The notes below the pieces were generated by a model, which saw only the letters and a list, made by a program, of their open reading frames with translations, was not told the origin of the DNA and did no database searches. Shown piece by piece: positions 42,593-47,406 of a stretch of 47,406 bases of DNA. Origin of the DNA: Ectocarpus siliculosus (lineage: Eukaryota; Sar; Phaeophyceae; Ectocarpales; Ectocarpaceae); NCBI GenBank assembly GCA_000310025.1, contig FN648773.1:1-47406 (forward strand), in the 5' to 3' direction. The translations under genes and the position numbers were made by a program. Every line of letters starts with the position of its first letter. Positions within the stretch are counted from its first letter, which is position 1.

Positions 42593-42901
42593 TGTTATGG
42601 TATTTGGAGGTAGACATGTGATCGTGGTTGATCATGGTTATTTGGCGCCGTCGGATGCTATGACGTGACGTCATGCTAGATCAGGGCTTTATGCCGAGAC
42701 ATGTGCCCTTCTGTTCAGTGTGTGCGTACAGGCGATCTATGATCGTGTGTGCGTGGGATATTGTGAGTTGGTTTGGAAAGCGTTAATCAAGAGAAAGAGA
42801 ACAACGGAAAGCAACAACAACCTGCTACTGTGGTCGGACAAGAGAGTTCCACACAGCTCAAAGGTGATTGATTCTGAAGGAAGGGGTCAAATACCATTAC
42901 A
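42593..42901 (+). repeat. Chromovirus 3' LTR
   Basis: 309 bp, TGTTATGG to ATTACA, uninterrupted, containing CATGTGATCG (the copia target in the other LTR) and TGACGTGACGTCA at 42661-42673. Confidence 0.9.
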
Positions 42902-42914
42902 ACTCCCGATGAGC

Positions 42915-44212
42915 GCATAGGAACCGGGGGACCCTGAAAAACAAACATGAAAAATAAAAAAAGAAAGACGCGAGAACAAAACAAGAGCCAGACGCGACAG
43001 ACTTCAGGGAGGAGGCAAAAGAGAGCATGGAAAAACCACCACCGTCGTCGCCGCTCGCTCTGGACCGGTGGAAGCTCTCACTCACGTAGAACTGCATATA
43101 TATGCAGCAAACAATAGGTATAGGGCCCCAGTCCATTGCTTGACAGAAAGAGGCAGCACCCATCGCTTCACATGCAGCAGCCGGATACACGGGTAGTCTC
43201 TTACTCAGCAAGAAGCAACGACTGCGGTTGGCGTCCGATCTTGTTGGGACGATGGGACCCCATCGGCGACAGGCGAGAGATAGAGAGAGGTAGATTAAAA
43301 GAAGAGGGCGGAGAGAAGACAAGACGTTCGTTAACTATCTACATATGGAGAAGACACTCACTCTCGTCCCTCTGGCCCACCGCAGGCTGTCAGACATGAT
43401 GTTTGTGTATCGAACGGCGATATCCGATGTGGGCTCAGCAACAACAAACAACACAACAAACAAATACATGCATAGTCGATATTGTATATACGGGTTGGAG
43501 TAAACGTGTTCTGTGAGCGCTGATTTGAAGTGAAGACAAAAAAAAAACAAAACATACTGTAGTCTAGTCGCCGTTTGCGAACGGTGGACTTTCTATCTTT
43601 TGCGGAAGGAAGTGAGAACTAAAACATGACTATGTAGTCTATTACCTCAACACGCTTGCTTGCCGTCCGCGATAGACGCGCACCGCTGCACGAACGAGCA
43701 GACAAACTACTGTTGGTTATTGTGCTGCCATCTACAGTAGTACTTTCTCGCTCAAATTACGACTGACGGTGCAGAAGACTCAAGGTAAGGAAGCAACACG
43801 CTTACCGATGCATACCACCCATGCATGCAGCAAAAAACAAACAAACTAAGGCAGACCGTTTGTTGTTGTTTGGCTCTTCAACTGTGCTGCCGTTGCTCTT
43901 CACGGATAACAACACTGGGAAAAAAGTGAGAGACGCGCATCGCTTACGAGAGCAACGCGTGCAGCCCAAAACGACAGAAGAGACGACAACCTTACGACCT
44001 TTACCTTTCTTTGCAGCACGTTCCGATCATATTCTGCAGCAACGCAACCGCACGTGCACAGCAGCATCATGATGTATGTATGTGTAACAGTCACTCAGGA
44101 AGAAAATCACAAACAAACGAAGGCAAAAAAAATAAAGGTTGTGTGTGGGCCGCAGCACGCAGCTCTTTCGCTGTTCAACCGCGGCCGTTTCCATGGCGAA
44201 ACAGACAAGGTA
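42915..44212. repeat. Segmental duplication, copy A
   Basis: Aligns along its length with 44412-45556: shared segments include GCCAGACGCGACAG, CTCTTACTCAGCAAGAAG, GGCCCACCGCAGGCTGTCA, AGTCTAGTCGCCGTTT and the common end ATGGCGAAACAGACAAG. Copy A carries a SINE fragment that copy B lacks. Frames in it are not conserved between the copies, so no gene is called. Confidence 0.75.
43491..43553 (+). mobile_element. 5'-truncated SINE copy
   Basis: CGGGTTGGAGTAAACG, then GCTGATTTGAAGTGAAGAC and an A-rich tail match the 3' end of the full SINE at 45553-45846 in the opposite orientation. It is absent at the equivalent site of duplication copy B, so it inserted into copy A. Confidence 0.7.
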
Positions 44213-44411
44213 CTACAGTGAAGGCCGACTCTTGCCGGGAAAAAGAAGGCGGAAGCTGCTCAAACTCGGGGATGGGTCAATGATTTGCGATTCCCCACCC
44301 AACGGATATCGATCTTCAGATTTGCGAAACTTGCGGGGCCCAGTCATAGACGTGGATGGCAAGAAAACACCCCCTCCCAACAAAAAATTAAACTGAAATG
44401 ATGGGTGGGTG

Positions 44412-45556
44412 GGTGACCGGCGGACCCCAAAAAGCAAAGCATGAAAAATAAAAATAGAACGAAGGGAGAACAAAGACAAGTGAGCCAGACGCGACAGGCT
44501 TCAGGGAGGTGGCAAAATAGAGCATAGAAAAACCACCGTTGCCGCTCTGAACCGCTGTGGAAGCTGTCACATAGCACTGCATGCAGCAAACAATATAGGG
44601 GCCATGCCCATTGCTTCACGTAAAGAGGCAGCGCCCATCGCCTCACATGCAGCAGCAGCCGGGTACGTACACGGGTAGCCTCTTACTCAGCAAGAAGCGA
44701 AACGATTGCGATTGACGTTCGATGTTGTTGGGACCCCAACGGTGAAAGGCGAGAGAGAGACAGGTACATACTGTAGACCAAAAGAAGAGAGCGTCGAGAA
44801 GGCACTAACTCTCGAGATTAACCCTCGTCCCTGTGGCCCACCGCAGGCTGTCAAACATATGTTGTAACGAACGGCGACATCCGATGTGCGCTCAGCAACA
44901 ACAAACACAACAAACAAAATAATATAGTCTAGTCGCCGTTTCCGAACTGTGGAGACTTGAGACTTTCTTTCATTTTTTGGTATTATGCATATGAAGAACA
45001 TGATGATAACTAGAAGCACCACGGACGAACTATTATCTCAATACGTTTGCCATCGCGATTGATGCGCACCGCTACACGAACGACTACTACTGTAGTTGTT
45101 GTCAACCCTCACTACGCAAATAAGATTGTGCTGCCATCTATGATACCTTTTCATCGCTCAAGGTAAGGCAGCAACACGCTTGCGATGCTTTACCACCCAT
45201 GCATGCATATGCAGCAGAAACAAAAATACAAAAACAAAGGCGGACCGTCTGTTGTCCGTATCTTCAACCGTGCTGCCGTTGCTTTTCTTCGTGGATATCG
45301 ACACAGAGAAAAAAATAAAGGGATGCGCATCTCCTACGCGAGCACATTGTGCAGACCAAGCGACAGAGACGACAACCATACGACCTTTGCAGCATATTCC
45401 GAGCATAACAGCAGCAACCGCATGCGTACAACGAACGATCGCTCAGGAAGTAAATCACGAACAAACGAAAAAAAAGGGGTTGTGGCGCACAGCATGCAGG
45501 ACCCTCTTTTGCTGTTCAATCGGCCGTTCCAATGAATGGCGAAACAGACAAGTTTT
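44412..45556. repeat. Segmental duplication, copy B
   Basis: Second copy of the unit at 42915-44212. The piece between the copies (44213-44411) resembles the sequence after copy B (about 45889-45960: AAGCTGCTCAAACTCGGGGA, then GTGATTCCC), so the duplicated unit is about 1.5 kb including this flank. Confidence 0.75.
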
Positions 45557-45846
45557 TTTTTTTTTTGTCTTCACTTCAAATCAGCACTAGTGCCGTTTAC
45601 TCCAACCCGTGGTCACACAGAAGAGCCCCTCTCTATCTCCCCTCATGCGGTACTTTGTCTTCGATTTTTAATGCGAGAAGAGTTCAGCACTCTCTTCCCT
45701 CTGTGTACACGCTATCCACTAGGCCAGGAGCGGAAGCGAGAGAAAAACTCACTTTGCAAGAAAAGCTCGCTTACGCCGGGATTCGAACCCCTGACCTGAC
45801 CTCTAGAAGGTTTCGAGGCTACCAACTAGACCACCGGGGCGACCGG
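45553..45846 (-). mobile_element. tRNA-derived SINE with A box, B box and poly(A) tail
   Basis: On the minus strand the element begins GGTCGCCCCGGTGG, with an A box TGGTCTAGTTGG (45833-45822) and a perfect B box GGTTCGAATCC (45789-45779), the internal promoter of RNA polymerase III. A tail of about 200 bases ends in GAAGTGAAGAC and 14 A residues (45566-45553). The anticodon arm does not fold into a normal tRNA, and there is a long non-tRNA body, so it is a SINE rather than a tRNA gene. It interrupts the flank of duplication copy B. No clear target duplication was found. Confidence 0.75.
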
Positions 45847-47074
45847 CTGGAATAGTCAAGGCCCAGTCGTGTCGGCCACAGGAGATAAAAGCTGCTCAAA
45901 CTCGGGGAGGAATCATGGTTTGTGATTCCCTACCGAACCATACTTGAAGCGCCACGAGATTTGCACTGTAGCCCGAGGACAGCATTTGAGACCGGGTGGG
46001 GCCAGGGGTGGGGGATGCGATTGAAAGTTCCACCCACGGATATCGAACGATGAGACTGAAGCTAAGGCTTCAGACTTGTTCAAGAAGACAAACATATCAG
46101 CGATGGCAAGTAGGTCCTGTGCGACTCTGACGGTGTGCGACGCGCCTCGACATGTAACGTACCCGGTGCATTCATGTCTACATCGCCAACTGCACGTGCT
46201 GTCGTCTTACGCTTCGGACCAAGGTCGCCCACACGACGCTTCTGCAAGTAGTCGGGGTGCAACACCACGAGCGGAATATGCCATCTTTGCGTTATCTCCG
46301 TAAGTTCAAGGAGGGATGAGGCGGCAAACTATTCGCGATGAGCCGAAAGCATCATTCGTGACGCGTTTGGTGGTGCAGGCCTACGCGTTCATCATTTCAT
46401 GAACGGCAGGGCACAGCCAATGGACCACAATGTCTAATATAGATTGCAGTCAAATCCTCCAAATAAATGTGGTGGCGCACCTGCAGCAGGTGTGTGTCGA
46501 AACGAAAGCACCGTCACGCCAGGATACACCAAACTCACAAGGAGGACAGTCTTCGCAACCACAGCAGTGCAAGTTTGTTCGGGCGTTGGGTTCAAAGCCT
46601 TGTTTTTCATTCACAGACCCCATTCAGTTCAAAGAGGCGCGAAGCGATCGACGCAGCACGCCTCTCGAGTGTACGCATCATGGGAAAACCTGATCATACG
46701 ACTCGACAAAAACAACAGGAGGGCAAGACGGGCAACAGCAACAACCGGCCAAGACCAGGTGCAGCCGACACGGAACGCCAACAAAGGAATCCCCTTCCTC
46801 AAACCCCCTCCCCTGAGAACAGTAACCGCATGCCTCACGAGGGTGTGTGACAAGAACCACCTTCCGACACACTGTTTCTATTGAGCCCAAAGAAAACAGA
46901 GCGCGGCCGGCATCATAGCATCATTCGGCTACCAGCTAAGGAGGAAGAGGCGGTCCCCTCCTCCCATCCCAGCTCACGATTAAAACGTAAATCACAACAC
47001 GACACCGCTATTCACAGAGCGTCCCCAGCAACAAAACCGGTGCAAAATGGCTGAAGAACGCACGGACTAGAAGC
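45847..47074. other. Duplication flank, then 3' spacer of FCP4
   Basis: No gene seen. Up to about 46090 it resembles the flank of the segmental duplication. From about 46091 (TCAGCGATGGCAAGTAG) it matches the 3' spacers left of FCP1-3, more diverged, up to the FCP4 stop. Confidence 0.65.
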
Positions 47075-47406
47075 CTAGTTGAAGGTGTATCCCGCGCCGA
47101 GGAGGTCGTTGATCACGTACGGCTTGTTGTTCAGCTCCTCGTGCACCATCAGAGCCAGGATGCCCATCTGTGCCGCGCGCCCGTTGTTCAGCTCGATCGC
47201 GCGCTTCGACGCCTGGGTCTCCTCCGACATCGCGTCCCACGAGGACCCGAACGGGTTGCCGCCCAGGGTGAAGTCTCCGGGGAACGAGCCCTCCACGTTC
47301 TTCATCACAGCCAGCTCAAGGAATCCGATGAACGCGAAGATCTGGGCGAGGCCCGCCGGGGGGATCTTCGACAGGGCGGCCACGCCGTTCGGCATGTCCG
47401 CGAACG
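47075..47406 (-). CDS. LHCF: FCP4: fucoxanthin chlorophyll a/c-binding protein, 3' part of exon 2
   Basis: The last 332 bases of exon 2, from FADMPNG to the TAG stop at 47075, are present; the rest lies beyond the window. The encoded residues are identical to FCP1-3, including helix 2 (PPAGLAQIFAFIGFLELAV) and helix 3 (ELNNGRAAQMGI). Only scattered synonymous differences are seen (for example AATCCGATG against AAGCCGATG on the plus strand). It is oriented like the other copies, which shows the tandem array continues to the right of the retroelement block. Confidence 0.92.
   Translation of the reverse strand, partial: FADMPNGVAALSKIPPAGLAQIFAFIGFLELAVMKNVEGSFPGDFTLGGNPFGSSWDAMSEETQASKRAIELNNGRAAQMGILALMVHEELNNKPYVINDLLGAGYTFN

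Larger units (their letters stand above)
22603..42901 (+). mobile_element. Ty3/gypsy chromovirus with NADAR domain, split by a copia insertion
   Basis: The 3' LTR is 42593-42901. The 5' LTR is 22603-22630 plus 28835-29111, interrupted by the copia element. Both begin TGTTA and end ATTACA. The 4-bp target duplication ACTC lies at 22599-22602 and 42902-42905. TGGCG follows the 5' LTR by one base, a primer-binding-site-like start, and AGGGTGGG precedes the 3' LTR. Domain order is Gag, NADAR, protease, RT, RNase H, integrase, chromodomain. The LTRs differ by a few substitutions and several small indels, so it is older than the copia insertion. Frame breaks make this copy defective as read. Confidence 0.88.

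Noticed and set aside
42897-43322. Minus-strand 141-codon hydrophobic protein
   Set aside because: The equivalent region in duplication copy B does not keep the same frame, so coding is unlikely.
45770-45846. Functional tRNA gene on the minus strand
   Set aside because: A and B boxes are present, but the anticodon arm is mismatched with no proper U33 loop, and the sequence continues into a SINE body with a poly(A) tail.

Overview
The window looks like nuclear DNA of a photosynthetic stramenopile, most likely a brown alga. It holds a tandem array of fucoxanthin chlorophyll a/c-binding protein (FCP, Lhcf-type) genes on the minus strand. Their N-termini carry a heterokont-type bipartite plastid pre-sequence with an ASAFAP-like motif (AQA|FVAP), and each gene has one intron. 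The array is heavily invaded by transposable elements. No bacterial or organellar features were seen. Layout: 1-4820 (minus) is the 5' part of a DIRS-like or otherwise unclassified retroelement: a Q/P-rich Gag with a CCCH finger, then a long Pol frame with a 120-bp minisatellite and a reverse transcriptase, cut by the window start. It abuts an orphan FCP promoter at 4821-4860. FCP1 (7148-9915), FCP2 (12145-16568) and FCP3 (18805-20746) follow, each as exon 1 (signal peptide), intron and exon 2 (mature protein), with related spacers of about 2 kb. FCP4 is cut by the window end (47075-47406). Intron sizes differ (about 2.1, 3.8 and 1.3 kb), partly because introns 1 and 2 carry small DNA transposons and repeat clusters, while exon 2 is nearly invariant. 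Between FCP3 and FCP4, about 25 kb is filled by a nest of elements: a TIR element (20977-21833) and a Ty3/gypsy chromovirus (22603-42901, TSD ACTC), whose 5' LTR was split by a younger Ty1/copia element (22631-28829, TSD CATGT). Then come a duplicated 1.2-1.3 kb segment and a tRNA-derived SINE with a second, 5'-truncated copy. The most unusual item is the chromovirus. Between its Gag and its protease/RT/RNase H/integrase/chromodomain it carries a complete-looking NADAR (YbiA/RibX, DUF1768) domain at about 34979-35431. This family acts on ADP-ribosyl or N-glycosidic substrates, so the element may have captured an NAD/ADP-ribose enzyme. Both LTR elements carry frame breaks or in-frame stops, so these copies look inactive unless some breaks are sequencing errors. 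All translations, alignments and motif calls were made by eye; no database search was run.
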